Positions 1 to 8,129 of a stretch of 64,000 nt of DNA are shown here, in pieces (the stretch's first letter is position 1; every line of letters starts with the position of its first letter). The stretch covers positions 49,563,898 through 49,627,897 of the forward strand of contig NC_135212.1 of NCBI RefSeq assembly GCF_052324685.1, written 5' to 3'. Origin of the DNA: Brachyhypopomus gauderio. Lineage: Eukaryota; Chordata; Actinopteri; Gymnotiformes; Hypopomidae. The position numbers and the translations under genes are program-made. The notes beneath the pieces were generated by a model, which did no database searches, had not been told where the DNA came from, and saw only the letters and a list, made by a program, of their open reading frames with translations.

Positions 1-130
1 TTGTGGTTGTGTGTCGATAGCAATTTCAAAGAAGCAAACACTTTCACAGCACAAAAGAAGGCTTTTCTGACTTGTGGGTCCTGTAGTTACAGCAGGAGAC
101 ACGATTGTCAGAAATTAAAGAAAGCAACAC

Positions 131-212
131 CGACGGAGGTGGGATTCGAACACACACGTGCTATGCATAATGGATTAGCAGTCCATCGCCTTAATCTATC
201 GGCCACCTTGTC
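131..212 (-). tRNA. tRNA-Ser(GCU), class B, probably degenerate
   Basis: The acceptor stem has two A-C mismatches (positions 4-69 and 5-68), the D loop has lost the second G of GG, and the T stem has a T52-C62 mismatch. The B box keeps TTCGAATCC. Anticodon GCU and variable-arm length are intact. This looks like a pseudogene maintained by array duplication, though transcription is possible. Starts: 131 559 8260 14038 22027 24595 26093 32299 34439 41501 41929 52843 53271 58621 59905 61189. Confidence 0.7.
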
Positions 213-344
213 GTTTGTGCTTGTGTGTCGATTGCGATTTCAAAGATGCAAACACTTTCACAGCACAAAAGCAGCCGTATATGACTTGTGGGTCCTGCAC
301 TTACAACAGGAGACACGATTGTCAGAAATTAAAGAAAGCAACAC

Positions 345-426
345 AGACGAAGGTGGGATTCGAACCCACGCATGCTATGCACAATGGATTAGCAGTCCAT
401 CGCCTTAACCTCTCGGCCACCTCATT
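345..426 (-). tRNA. tRNA-Ser(GCU), class H (changed acceptor 5' end)
   Basis: The plus strand ends ccacctcatt instead of ccacctcgtc, so the tRNA begins AATGAGG: A1-C72 is unpaired and U3-G70 is a wobble. At 26307 and 34653 the end is ctcgtt and only pair 1-72 is lost. The variable arm has a G-U at its base. Only this copy has discriminator T instead of G (plus strand cacagacg). Starts: 345 773 22241 24809 26307 32513 34653 41715 42143 53057 53485 58835 60119 61403. Confidence 0.75.
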
Positions 427-986
427 GTTTGTGGTGGTGTGTCGATTGCGATTTCAAAGATGCAAACACTTTCACAGCACAAAAGAAGGCTTTTCTGACT
501 TGTGGGTCCTGTAGTTACAGCAGGAGACACGATTGTCAGAAATTAAAGAAAGCAACACCGACGGAGGTGGGATTCGAACACACACGTGCTATGCATAATG
601 GATTAGCAGTCCATCGCCTTAATCTATCGGCCACCTTGTCGTTTGTGCTTGTGTGTCGATTGCGATTTCAAAGATGCAAACACTTTCACAGCACAAAAGC
701 AGCCGTATATGACTTGTGGGTCCTGCACTTACAACAGGAGACACGATTGTCAGAAATTAAAGAAAGCAACACCGACGAAGGTGGGATTCGAACCCACGCA
801 TGCTATGCACAATGGATTAGCAGTCCATCGCCTTAACCTCTCGGCCACCTCATTGTTTGTGGTGGTGTGTCGATTGCGATTTCAAAGATGCAAACACTTT
901 CACAGCACAAAAGGAGGCTTATCTGACTTGTGGGTCCTGCACTTATATCAGGAGACACGATTGTCAGAAATTAAAGAAAGCAACAC

Positions 987-1068
987 CGACGAAGGTGGGA
1001 TTCGAACCCACAAGTGCTATGCATAATGGATTAGCAGTCCATCGCCTTACCCTCTCGGCCACCTTGTC
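987..1068 (-). tRNA. tRNA-Ser(GCU), class S
   Basis: Changes from class A: cccacaagtgc at the variable arm, ccttaccctctcgg giving GGGTAA in the D loop, and ccaccttgtc giving an A4-C69 mismatch. B box intact. Starts: 987 15108 19887 30159 38505 43427 45139 48991 54769 56481. Confidence 0.76.
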
Positions 1069-1122
1069 GTTTGTGGTTGTGTGTCGATTGCGATTTCAAA
1101 GATGCAAACACTTTCACAGCAC

Positions 1123-1126
1123 AAAA
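1123..1126 (-). terminator. Distal T4 back-up terminator (example)
   Basis: Minus-strand TTTT within GCTTTTGTG, or the local equivalent, lies about 75 nt past the tRNA 3' end. The plus-strand motif cacaaaag is in every spacer I read. It is the first run of four Ts for units with the weak proximal tract, so they may make long-trailer precursors. Confidence 0.5.
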
Positions 1127-1186
1127 GAAGGCTTATCTGACTTGTGGGTCCTGCACTTACACCAGGAGACACGATTGTCAGAAATT

Positions 1187-1193
1187 AAAGAAA
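1187..1193 (-). terminator. Interrupted Pol III terminator TTTCTTT (example, common form)
   Basis: Starting 7 nt past the tRNA 3' end the minus strand reads TTTCTTT. It lacks four consecutive Ts, the usual vertebrate Pol III minimum. This is the trailer of most A, B, D, H, M, N, S and Y units. Interrupted T tracts may terminate partially. Confidence 0.6.
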
Positions 1194-1211
1194 GCAACAC
1201 CGACGAAGGTG

Positions 1212-1222
1212 GGATTCGAACC
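1212..1222 (-). promoter_or_regulatory. Pol III internal B box (example unit)
   Basis: Minus-strand GGTTCGAATCC matches the B-box consensus that TFIIIC binds in the T arm. At s+11 to s+21 in every unit. Classes C, N, AF and JF change the invariant C of TTCGA and would be expected to bind TFIIIC poorly. Confidence 0.88.
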
Positions 1223-1264
1223 CACGCGTGCTATGCACAATGGATTAGCAGTCCATCGCCTTAA

Positions 1265-1275
1265 CCTCTCGGCCA
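1265..1275 (-). promoter_or_regulatory. Pol III internal A box (example unit)
   Basis: Minus-strand TGGCCGAGAGG fits the A-box consensus at the D arm. At s+64 to s+74 in every unit. Class B changes it to TGGCCGATAGA, which loses the second G of the D-loop GG pair. Confidence 0.85.
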
Positions 1276-1282
1276 CCTCGTC

Positions 1283-1414
1283 GTGTGTGGTTGTGTGTCG
1301 ATAGCAATTTCAAAGAAGCAAACACTTTCACAGCACAAAAGAAGGCTTTTCTGACTTGTGGGTCCTGTAGTTACAGCAGGAGACACGATTGTCAGAAATT
1401 AAAGAAAGCAACAC
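1283..1414. repeat. Alternative spacer type with tcgatagcaatt and tgtagttacagc (example)
   Basis: A second spacer family differs at linked sites: tcgatagcaatttcaaagaa instead of tcgattgcgatttcaaagat, gaaggcttttctgac, and tgtagttacagcagg. It mostly lies on the trailer side of B and B' genes. A subtype with aagcaagcac and gaaggcctttc occurs at 30.0, 38.4, 43.1, 48.9, 54.4 and 62.2-62.4 kb. Confidence 0.7.
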
Positions 1415-1496
1415 CGACGAAGGTGGGATTCGAACACACACGTGCTATGCATAATGGATTAGCAGTCCATCGCCTTAATCTATCGGCCACCTTGTC
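1415..1496 (-). tRNA. tRNA-Ser(GCU), class B' (B with gaagg)
   Basis: As class B but with the ancestral base at the acceptor 3' strand, so the 5-68 pair is restored and one mismatch fewer remains. D-loop and T-stem faults are still present. Starts: 1415 4836 9330 15536 17034 20315 26735 30587 35081 38933 43855 46423 49419 55197 56909. The copies at 26735, 35081 and 46423 share a spacer change (acacaattgtc). Confidence 0.7.
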
Positions 1497-1842
1497 GTTT
1501 GTGCTTGTGTGTCGATTGCGATTTCAAAGATGCAAACACTTTCACAGCACAAAAGGAGGCTTATCTGACTTGTGGGTCCTGCACTTATATCAGGAGACAC
1601 GATTGTCAGAAATTAAAGAAAGCAACACCGACGAAGGTGGGATTCGAACCCACGCGTGCTATGCACAATGGATTAGCAGTCCATCGCCTTAACCTCTCGG
1701 CCACCTCGTCAATTACAGTTGTGTGTCGATTGCGATTTCAAAGATGCAAACACTTTCACAGCACAAAAGCAGCCGTATATGACTTGTGGGTACTGCACTT
1801 ACAACAGGAGACACGATTGTCAGAAATTAAGGAAAGCAACAC

Positions 1843-1924
1843 CGACGAAGGTGGGATTCGAACCCACGCGTGCTATGCACAATGGATTAGCAGTTCATCG
1901 CCTTAACCTCTCGGCCACCTCGTC
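1843..1924 (-). tRNA. tRNA-Ser(GCU), class At (anticodon-stem mismatch)
   Basis: Like class A except that the plus strand reads gcagttcatcgcc, changing G30 to A and leaving an A30-C40 mismatch in the anticodon stem. The trailer is the weak TTTCCTT form. Starts: 1843 8688 14466 19245 44497 55839. Always followed by a C then a D unit. Confidence 0.85.
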
Positions 1925-2056
1925 AATTACAGTTGTGTGTCGATTGCGATTTCAAAGATGCAAACACTTTCACAGCACAAAAGGAGGCTTATCTGACTTG
2001 TGGGTCCTGCACTTACTTCAGGAGACACGATTGTCAGAAATTAAAGAAAACAACAC

Positions 2057-2138
2057 CGACGAATGTGGTATTCAAACCCACGCGTGCAAAGCACAATGGA
2101 TTAGCAGTCCATCGCCTTAACCTCTTGGCTACCTCGTC
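2057..2138 (-). tRNA. tRNA-Ser(GCU)-like, class C, B box broken
   Basis: The T-loop motif TTCGA is changed to TTTGA and the T stem is damaged (GAATACC), so the B box no longer fits the consensus. The A-box region reads TAGCCAAGAGG. The variable loop is TTT. The trailer has a true T4. Probably a pseudogene. Starts: 2057 6976 8902 12326 14680 19459 28233 29089 36579 37435 40217 44711 45995 47921 51559 56053. Copy 14680 also has A38 changed to G. Confidence 0.65.
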
Positions 2139-2270
2139 GCTTGTGGTTTTGTGTCGATTGCGATTTCAAAGATGCAAACACTTTCACAGCACAAAAGCAG
2201 CCGTATCTGACTTGTGGGTACTGCACTTACACCAGGAGACACGATTGTCAGAAATTAAAGAAAGCAACAC

Positions 2271-2352
2271 CGACGAAGGTGGGATTCGAACCCACGCGTG
2301 CTATGCATAATGGATTAGCAGTCCATCTCCTTAACCTCTCGGCCACCTCGTC
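2271..2352 (-). tRNA. tRNA-Ser(GCU), class D
   Basis: Close to class A but with a D-stem mismatch (plus strand catctcctt, G10 opposite A25) and a weakened base of the variable arm (ATGC against GCAC). A and B boxes are intact. Starts: 2271 7190 9116 12540 14894 16178 19673 20957 31229 40431 44925 51773 56267 57551. The copy at 16178 has an altered anticodon and is entered separately. Confidence 0.8.
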
Positions 2353-2421
2353 AATTACGGTTGTGTGTCGATAGCAATTTCAAAGAAGCAAACACTTTCA
2401 CAGCACAAAAGAAGGCTTTTT

Positions 2422-4053
2422 GGTATGTCATCTGGTTTGGTTGATATTGATTTAAATTACATACCGGGAGAAAAACTTGATGCTTTTCATCCACTCCCAA
2501 AATCAGAATTAGAGAAAATAATTTCTTCCTTAAATTGTACTACCTGCACATTAGACTCAGTTCCCTCAAAGTTATTAAAAGAGGTATTACCAGCTGTAAC
2601 TGAACCTCTTCTAACTATAGTTAACTCATCCATTACAGTAGGTCACATGCCCAAATCATGTAAATTAGCAATTATCAAACCTCTGATCAAGAAACCAAAT
2701 CTTGATCCGACTGTGCTATCTAATTATAGACCCATTTCAAACACATCATTTATATCTAAGATCATAGAAAAAGCTGTTGCCCAGCAATTATGCCTATATC
2801 TGCATAGGAATAACACATTTGAAAAGTTCCAATCTGGTTTTAGGCCCCATCACAGTACTGAAACAGCATTAGTTAAAGTAACAAATGATCTCCTCCTTGC
2901 ATCAGATCAAGGCTATGTATCACTGTTAGTGCTTCTTGATCTTAGTGCAGCTTTCGACACAATTGATCATAGGATCTTGCTAGAAAGGTTAGAACGCTGG
3001 GTTGGAGTCTCAGGCACAGCCCTTTCATGGTTTCAGTCTTACTTAACAAATCGCTATCAGTTTGTAGAGCTTAATAATATTTCATCCAAATGTACAATGG
3101 TTAAATATGGGGTCCCGCAAGGCTCCATCTTAGGACCACTATTATTTACATTATATATGCTACCATTGGGCACAGTTATAAACAAACATGGTGTCAATTT
3201 TCACTGCTATGCGGATGACACTCAACTTTACATATCAGCCAAACCCGATGACAAACTCAGTTTAGGAAAAATTGAGGCCTGTGTAAGAGATATTAAATGC
3301 TGGATGTCTCTAAACTTCCTACAATTAAATGAGGACAAAACAGAAGTTCTCCTTGTGGGCCCTAAGGCCGCAAGACAGAAAATTCCAAACTTAATGCTTA
3401 ATCTTGCAGACTATCCCATTACACCTGGCACAGTAGCCAAAAACCTAGGCGTCATACTCGACTCCGACCTATCATTTGATAAATATATAGATCATACTAC
3501 TAGGATAGCTTTTCTACATCTCCGCAACATTGCCAAATTAAGAAATGCATTATCACAGGATGATGCAGAAAAATTGGTGCACGCCTTTGTTAGCTCTAGA
3601 CTAGACTACTGCAATTCACTACTGTCAGGATGTTCAAATAGGAATCTAAATAAACTTCAAGTAGTTCAAAATGCCGCAGCTAGAGTTCTGACCAGAACTA
3701 GAAAATTTCAGCATATTAGACCAGTCCTATCAGCCCTGCATTGGCTCCCAGTTAAATTTCGTATTGATTTTAAAATTCTATTATTAGCATATAAAGCACT
3801 ACACGGGCTTGCTCCTGAATACCTCCAGGAACTTATTTCCTATTATGAACCCCCACGTCAACTAAGATCACAGGGTGCTGGTCTGTTATTAGTTCCACAA
3901 ATTAACAAGGTAACAGCAGGGGGAAGAGCCTTTTCTTATAAGGCCCCCCAGCTTTGGAATAATCTTCCTAAATGTGTCCGGGACTCTGACACAGTCACAA
4001 TCTTTAAATCTAGGTTGAAAACCCACTTATTTAGTCTAGCGTTTGATAATTAA
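2422..4053 (+). pseudogene. LINE reverse transcriptase, 5'-truncated, frame open (about 543 codons)
   Basis: The element frame runs to TAA at 4051 without stops. It starts in the linker before the reverse transcriptase domain; the N-terminal endonuclease is absent. The frame is also open back to an ATG at 2365 in the array spacer, and residues are numbered from there. Motifs: LSNYRPIS at 118-125, [11 protein letters not shown] after it, motif [13 protein letters not shown] with the catalytic Asp at about 192, motif B GVPQGS at 249-254, catalytic YADD at 282-285, then [12 protein letters not shown]. The C-terminal tail has [14 protein letters not shown], typical of L2-like fish elements. The intact frame suggests a young insertion. 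Without the 5' end and endonuclease it cannot move by itself. The first 19 codons are array spacer, not LINE. Confidence 0.88.
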
Positions 4054-4751
4054 TATCCCCCTTAGATAAAGGTACAGATCCAGGGGTTCATAGACGAAGG
4101 GTTTTATGGTAGACTGGGGTGCTGGTGCTGTCATCCTGTCACTGCTCGTGGTCACTCAAGTTTGTTGACAGTGCAGTGAACGGATGCCATTGTCTCAGAA
4201 TGCCCCCAAGCCTATGTTACCTTCTGGTTCTGCCTTTTTTTAGCTAGGCTGTAATAATTTAACTTAGTGCCGGAGTTGCTGCCACACTCCAGAAATGTTT
4301 ATAATTTTACCTGTCCTGTATATGTCCTCATACAGAGCTAATTTTCCCTGTTTCATTTCTCCACATGGCTGCCCGCCTGCTTGAGGAATAATGAGATGAG
4401 GAGAGACAAGCGATCCATCCTGGCCGGCCACCTCCTGCCTAACCGGATGCCTACACCATGATGGACATTATTACATATTTTTCGGTCTAAATGGACATTA
4501 TTGCATCTTTTACATTCTGTCTACATTCTGTCTATATTATTGTTGTTGTCATGGTGACCGGTGTCGGCCAGAGGAGGATGGTTTCCCCCCCTGAGTCTTG
4601 GTTCCTCTCAAGGTTTCTTCCTCATGCAAAAAACTAGGGAGTTTTTCCTTGCCACTGTCGCCTTTGGCTTGCTCACTGGGGGCTAGGACTCGGCACTTGT
4701 AAAGCTGCTTTGTGACAACAACTGTTGTAAAAAGCGCTATATAAATAAAAT
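4054..4751 (+). other. LINE 3' untranslated region
   Basis: Non-coding. The last 150 bases include cttgccactgtcgcc, a region ending in gcgctatataaataaaat, and an AATAAA at 4744-4749. This 3' end is the part an L2 reverse transcriptase is thought to recognise. No other gene is seen here. Confidence 0.8.
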
Positions 4752-4769
4752 TTGATTGATTGATTGATT
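4752..4769 (+). repeat. TTGA microsatellite tail of the LINE
   Basis: Four TTGA repeats plus TT directly before the resumed spacer. CR1/L2 elements end in short tandem repeats instead of poly(A). Confidence 0.88.
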
Positions 4770-5049
4770 TTCTGACTTGTGGGTCCTGTAGTTACAGCAG
4801 GAGACACGATTGTCAGAAATTAAAGAAAGCAACACCGACGAAGGTGGGATTCGAACACACACGTGCTATGCATAATGGATTAGCAGTCCATCGCCTTAAT
4901 CTATCGGCCACCTTGTCGTTTGTGCTTGTGTGTCGATTTCGATTTCAAAGATGCAAACACTTTCACAGCACAAAAGCAGCCGTATATGACTTGTGGGTCC
5001 TGCACTTACAACAGGAGACACGATTGTCAGAAATTAAAGAAAGCAACAC

Positions 5050-5131
5050 CGACAAAGGTGGGATTCTAACCCACGCGTGCTATGCACAATGGATTAGCAG
5101 TCCATCCCCTTAACCTCTCGGCCACCTCGTC
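5050..5131 (-). tRNA. tRNA-Ser(GCU)-like, class N2
   Basis: B box broken as in N1, plus gacaaagg in the acceptor 3' strand and catccccttaacc, which gives a G10-G25 clash in the D stem. Starts: 5050 9544 15750 20529 30801 39147 44069 49633 55411 57123. Confidence 0.65.
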
Positions 5132-5477
5132 GTTTGTGGTTGTGTGTCGATTGCGATTTCAAAGATGCAAACACTTTCACAGCACAAAAGGAGGCTTATC
5201 TGACTTGTGGGTCCTGCACTTATATCAGGAGACACGATTGTCAGAAATTAAAGAAAGCAACACCGACGAAGGTGGGATTCGAACCCACGCGTGCTATGCA
5301 CAATGGATTAGCAGTCCATCGCCTTAACCTCTCGGCCACCTCGTCGTTTGTGGTTGTGTGTCGATAGCAATTTCAAAGAAGCAAACACTTTCACAGCACA
5401 AAAGCAGCCGTATATGACTTGTTGGTCCTGCACTTACAACAGGAGACACGATTGTCAGAAATTAAAGAAAGCAACAC

Positions 5478-5559
5478 CGACGAAGGTGGGATTCGAACCC
5501 ACGCGTGCTATGCGCAATGGATTAGCAGTCCATCCCCTTAACCTCTTGGCCACCTCGTC
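5478..5559 (-). tRNA. tRNA-Ser(GCU), class P (D-stem clash, tgcgcaat)
   Basis: Class A with catccccttaacctcttggcc: G10-G25 clash in the D stem and a D-arm change. The variable arm has tgcgcaat instead of tgcacaat. Starts: 5478 9972 39575 50061. Confidence 0.76.
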
Positions 5560-6119
5560 GTTTGTGGTTGTGTGTCGATTGCGATTTCAAAGATGCAAAC
5601 ACTTTCACAGCACAAAAGGAGGCTTATCTGACTTGTGGGTCCTGCACTTATATCAGGAGACACGATTGTCAGAAATTAAAGAAAGCAACACCGACGAAGG
5701 TGGGATTCGAACCCACGCGTGCTATGCACAATGGATTAGCAGTCCATCGCCTTAACCTCTCGGCCACCTCGTCAATTACAGTTGTGTGTCGATTGCGATT
5801 TCAAAGATGCAAACACTTTCACAGCACAAAAGGAGGCTTATCTGACTTGTGGGTCCTGCACTTATATCAGGAGACACGATTGTCAGAAATTAAAGAAAGC
5901 AACACCGACGAAGGTGGGATTCGAACCCACGCGTGCTATGCACAATGGATTAGCAGTCCATCGCCTTAACCTCTCGGCCACCTCGTCAATTACAGTTGTG
6001 TGTCGATTGCGATTTCAAAGATGCAAACACTTTCACAGCACAAAAGCAGCCGTATCTGACTTGTGGGTACTGCACTTACACCAGGAGAAACGATTGTCAG
6101 AAATTAAAGAAAGCAACAC

Positions 6120-6201
6120 CGACGAAGGTGGGATTCGAACCCACGCGTGCTATGCATAATGGATTAGCAGTTCATCGTCTTAACCTCTCGGCCACCTCGT
6201 C
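6120..6201 (-). tRNA. tRNA-Ser(GCU), class Aq
   Basis: Carries the At anticodon-stem change plus a D-stem change (plus strand catcgtctt) and an A in place of G at the base of the variable arm. Three weakened stems make function doubtful. Starts: 6120 10614 11470 13610 50703. Confidence 0.75.
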
Positions 6202-6333
6202 AATTACAGTTGTGTGTCGATTGCGATTTCAAAGATGCAAACACTTTCACAGCACAAAAGGAGGCTTGTCTGACTTGTGGGTCCTGCACTTACATCAGAA
6301 GACACGATTGTCAGAAATTTAAAAAAGCAACAC

Positions 6334-6415
6334 CGACGAAGGTGGGATTCGAACCCACGCGTGCTATGCAAAATGGATTAGCAGTCCATCACCTTAACCT
6401 CTAGGCCACCTCGTC
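6334..6415 (-). tRNA. tRNA-Ser(GCU), class E3 (T6 terminator)
   Basis: The cleanest E form: normal anticodon loop and stem, B box intact, D stem retained with a G-U pair, one weak pair at the variable-arm base, and a T6 terminator. A good candidate for an active gene. Starts: 6334 10828 11684 50917. Confidence 0.85.
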
Positions 6416-6547
6416 GTTTGTGGTTGTGTGTCGATAGCAATTTCAAAGAAGCAAACACTTTCACAGCACAAAAGAAGGCTTTTTTGACTTGTGGGTCCTG
6501 TAGTTACAGCAGGAGACACGATTGTCAGAAATTAAAGAAAGCAACAA

Positions 6548-6629
6548 CGACGAAGGTGGGATTCGAACCCAAACGGGCTATGCATAATGGATTAGCAGTC
6601 CATCGCCTTAATCTCTCGGCCACCTTGTC
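6548..6629 (-). tRNA. tRNA-Ser(GCU), class K
   Basis: The T stem/variable-arm junction reads cccaaacgggc, costing the outer T-stem pair and altering the variable stem. Starts: 6548 11042 11898 39789 51131. The copy at 39789 is chimeric: its acceptor 5' end is ctcgtc and its neighbouring spacers are of the standard type. Confidence 0.72.
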
Positions 6630-7390
6630 GTTTGTGGTTGTGTGTCGATTGCGATTTCAAAGATGCAAACACTTTCACAGCACAAAAGCAGCCGTATATG
6701 ACTTGTGGGTACTGCACTTACAACAGGAGACACGATTGTCAGAAATTAAGGAAAGCAACACCGACGAAGGTGGGATTCGAACCCACGCGTGCTATGCACA
6801 ATGGATTAGCAGTCCATCGCCTTAACCTCTCGGCCACCTCGTCAATTACAGTTGTGTGTCGATTGCGATTTCAAAGATGCAAACACTTTCACAGCACAAA
6901 AGGAGGCTTATCTGACTTGTGGGTCCTGCACTTACTTCAGGAGACACGATTGTCAGAAATTAAAGAAAACAACACCGACGAATGTGGTATTCAAACCCAC
7001 GCGTGCAAAGCACAATGGATTAGCAGTCCATCGCCTTAACCTCTTGGCTACCTCGTCGCTTGTGGTTTTGTGTCGATTGCGATTTCAAAGATGCAAACAC
7101 TTTCACAGCACAAAAGCAGCCGTATCTGACTTGTGGGTACTGCACTTACACCAGGAGACACGATTGTCAGAAATTAAAGAAAGCAACACCGACGAAGGTG
7201 GGATTCGAACCCACGCGTGCTATGCATAATGGATTAGCAGTCCATCTCCTTAACCTCTCGGCCACCTCGTCAATCACGGTTGTGTGTCGATTGCGATTTC
7301 AAAGATGCAAAGACTTTCACAGCACAAAAGGAGGCTTGTCTGACTTGTGGGTCCTGCACTTACATCAGGAGACACGATTGTCAGAAATTT

Positions 7391-7396
7391 AAAAAA
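7391..7396 (-). terminator. Strong Pol III terminator T6 (example)
   Basis: All E1, E2 and E3 units have six consecutive Ts just past the tRNA 3' end (plus strand aatttaaaaaagc). Class C and C' units instead have a T4 (plus strand agaaaacaac). Confidence 0.78.
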
Positions 7397-7403
7397 GCAA
7401 CAC

Positions 7404-7485
7404 CGACGAAGGTGGGATTCGAACCCACGCGAGCTATGCAAAATGGATAAGCAGTCCATCACCTTAACCTCTAGGCCACCTCGTC
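7404..7485 (-). tRNA. tRNA-Ser(GCU), class E1 (A37 to U, T6 terminator)
   Basis: The plus strand has ggataagcag, changing the purine next to the anticodon (A37) to U. Readers of ANN codons normally carry t6A at 37, which U cannot accept. It also has cgagctatgcaaaa in the variable arm, and ctctaggcc in the D arm. Starts: 7404 12754 16392 21171 23739 25237 31443 33583 40645 51987 57765. Copy 57765 has a further variable-arm base change. Confidence 0.75.
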
Positions 7486-7617
7486 GTTTGTGGTTGTGTG
7501 TCGATAGCAATTTCAAAGAAGCAAACACTTTCACAGCACAAAAGAAGGCTTTTTTGACTTGTGGGTCCTGCACTTACATCAGGAGACACGATTGTCAGAA
7601 ATTTAAAAAAGCAACAC

Positions 7618-7699
7618 CGACGAAGGTGGGATTCGAACCCACGCGTGCTATGCAAAATTGATTAGCAGTCCATCACCTTAACCTCTAGGCCACCTCGTC
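7618..7699 (-). tRNA. tRNA-Ser(GCU), class E2
   Basis: Always the next unit after E1. Anticodon loop is normal but caaaattgatt places a mismatch in the anticodon stem. D arm carries ctctaggcc and catcacc. T6 terminator, B box intact. Starts: 7618 12968 16606 21385 23953 25451 31657 33797 40859 52201 57979. Confidence 0.78.
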
Positions 7700-7831
7700 G
7701 TTTGTGGTTGTTTGTCGATTGCGATTTCAAAGATGCAAACACTTTCACAGCACAAAAGAAGGCTTATCTGACTTGTGGGTCCTGCACTTACACCAGGAGA
7801 CACGATTGTCAGAAATTAAAGAAAGCAACAC

Positions 7832-7913
7832 CGACGAAGGTGGGATTCTAACCCACGCGTGCTATGCACAATGGATTAGCAGTCCATCGCCTTAACCTCT
7901 CGGCCACCTCGTC
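7832..7913 (-). tRNA. tRNA-Ser(GCU)-like, class N1, B box broken
   Basis: Only one change from class A: gattctaaccc, turning the invariant T-loop C56 into A (TTAGA). This removes the 19-56 tertiary pair and a key B-box base, so it is a probable pseudogene despite perfect stems. Starts: 7832 13182 21599 24167 25665 31871 34011 41073 52415 58193 59477. Confidence 0.7.
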
Positions 7914-8129
7914 AATTACGGTTGTGTGTCGATTGCGATTTCAAAGATGCAAATACTTTCACAGCACAAAAGGAGGCGTATCTGACTTGTGGGTCCTGCA
8001 CTTATATCAGGAGACACGATGGTCAGAAATTAAAGAAAGCAACACCGACGAAGGTGGGATTCGAACCCACGCGTGCTATGCACTATGGATTAGCAGTCCA
8101 TTGCCTTAACCTCTCGGCCACCTCGTCGT

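Larger units (their letters stand above)
1069..1200. repeat. Standard 132-bp inter-tRNA spacer (example)
   Basis: The spacer is constant in length and reads tcgattgcgatttcaaagat near its low end, then the near-invariant block cactttcacagcac. Next comes a variable stretch (gaaggcttatctgac, ggaggcttatctgac or gcagccgtatatgac) and a constant acgattgtcagaaatt. It holds the 3' trailer of the higher-numbered gene and the 5' flank of the lower one. No TATA-like box is obvious within about 40 bp upstream of the tRNA 5' end. Confidence 0.75.
1201..1282 (-). tRNA. tRNA-Ser(GCU), class A (best cloverleaf)
   Basis: Class A is the most frequent and best preserved form. The acceptor stem pairs throughout with one G6-U67 wobble, the anticodon stem ATGGA/TCCAT is perfect, the T stem GTGGG/CCCAC is perfect, and the variable arm pairs GTGC with GCAC around an ATA loop. 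Internal Pol III promoter boxes fit the consensus. The 3' trailer has only an interrupted T tract (TTTCTTT; TTTCCTT in copies whose spacer reads aaggaaag). All 58 starts: 1201 1629 5264 5692 5906 6762 8474 9758 10186 10400 11256 12112 14252 15322 15964 16820 20101 20743 24381 25879 27163 27805 28019 28875 30373 31015 34225 35509 36151 36365 37221 38719 39361 40003 43213 43641 44283 45353 45567 45781 46851 47493 47707 49205 49847 50275 50489 51345 54555 54983 55625 56695 57337 62473 62687 63115 63329 63542. Private changes: 47493 has GTTCAAATCC in the B box, 62687 a D-arm/anticodon-stem junction change, 63329 a T-stem/variable-arm junction change. No CCA is encoded, as expected for a eukaryote. 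Confidence 0.95.
1..2420 (-). repeat. Array segment 1: 11 units, tRNA starts 131+214k
   Basis: Class order from low to high coordinate: B, H, B, H, S, A, B', A, At, C, D. The first four are a two-unit (428-bp) tandem duplication. The segment ends in a spacer where the LINE is inserted. Confidence 0.9.
2421..4771 (+). mobile_element. 5'-truncated LINE of the CR1/L2 group (L2-like)
   Basis: A 2,351-bp insertion lies in a spacer between gaaggctttt and ctgacttg. The true ends float over a shared TTTT (2417-2420 or 4768-4771), so there is no convincing target-site duplication. It holds the reverse transcriptase part of the second open frame, a roughly 0.7-kb 3' UTR and a 3' tail of TTGA repeats. 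Loss of the 5' end, a short repeat tail instead of poly(A), and little or no duplication fit the CR1/L2 group, common in fish. The homologous spacer near 9262 is empty. Confidence 0.9.

Noticed and set aside
1-2374. Overlapping plus-strand open frames of 75-154 codons in nearly every unit, sharing motifs such as [16 protein letters not shown]
   Set aside because: They are translations of the tRNA complement and spacer. The 214-bp period is not a multiple of three, so the same bases are read in successive frames. Stop positions and start codons follow the repeat and have no coding signature.
1-2420. tRNA-derived SINE family
   Set aside because: Units are strictly head-to-tail at fixed spacing with no poly(A) or LINE-like tail and no target-site duplications. 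The tRNA fold is complete with a correct 3' end, unlike a SINE head.
1-2420. CRISPR-like regular repeat array
   Set aside because: Both repeat and spacer are conserved across units, the repeat is an 82-bp tRNA gene, and the flanking elements are animal transposons.
2365-2421. ATG at 2365 as the true start of the reverse transcriptase protein
   Set aside because: The first 19 codons lie in array spacer that is identical in units without the LINE (for example near 9206). The frame is open there by chance.
2417-4771. Target-site duplication TTTT for the LINE
   Set aside because: Four Ts next to a T-ending TTGA tail can arise by chance or by microhomology during target-primed reverse transcription. 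CR1/L2 elements often lack duplications.
7274-7573. Minus-strand 99-codon open frame recurring 11 times
   Set aside because: It spans the E1 tRNA and its neighbouring spacers and recurs only because E1 units were duplicated. No recognisable protein family.
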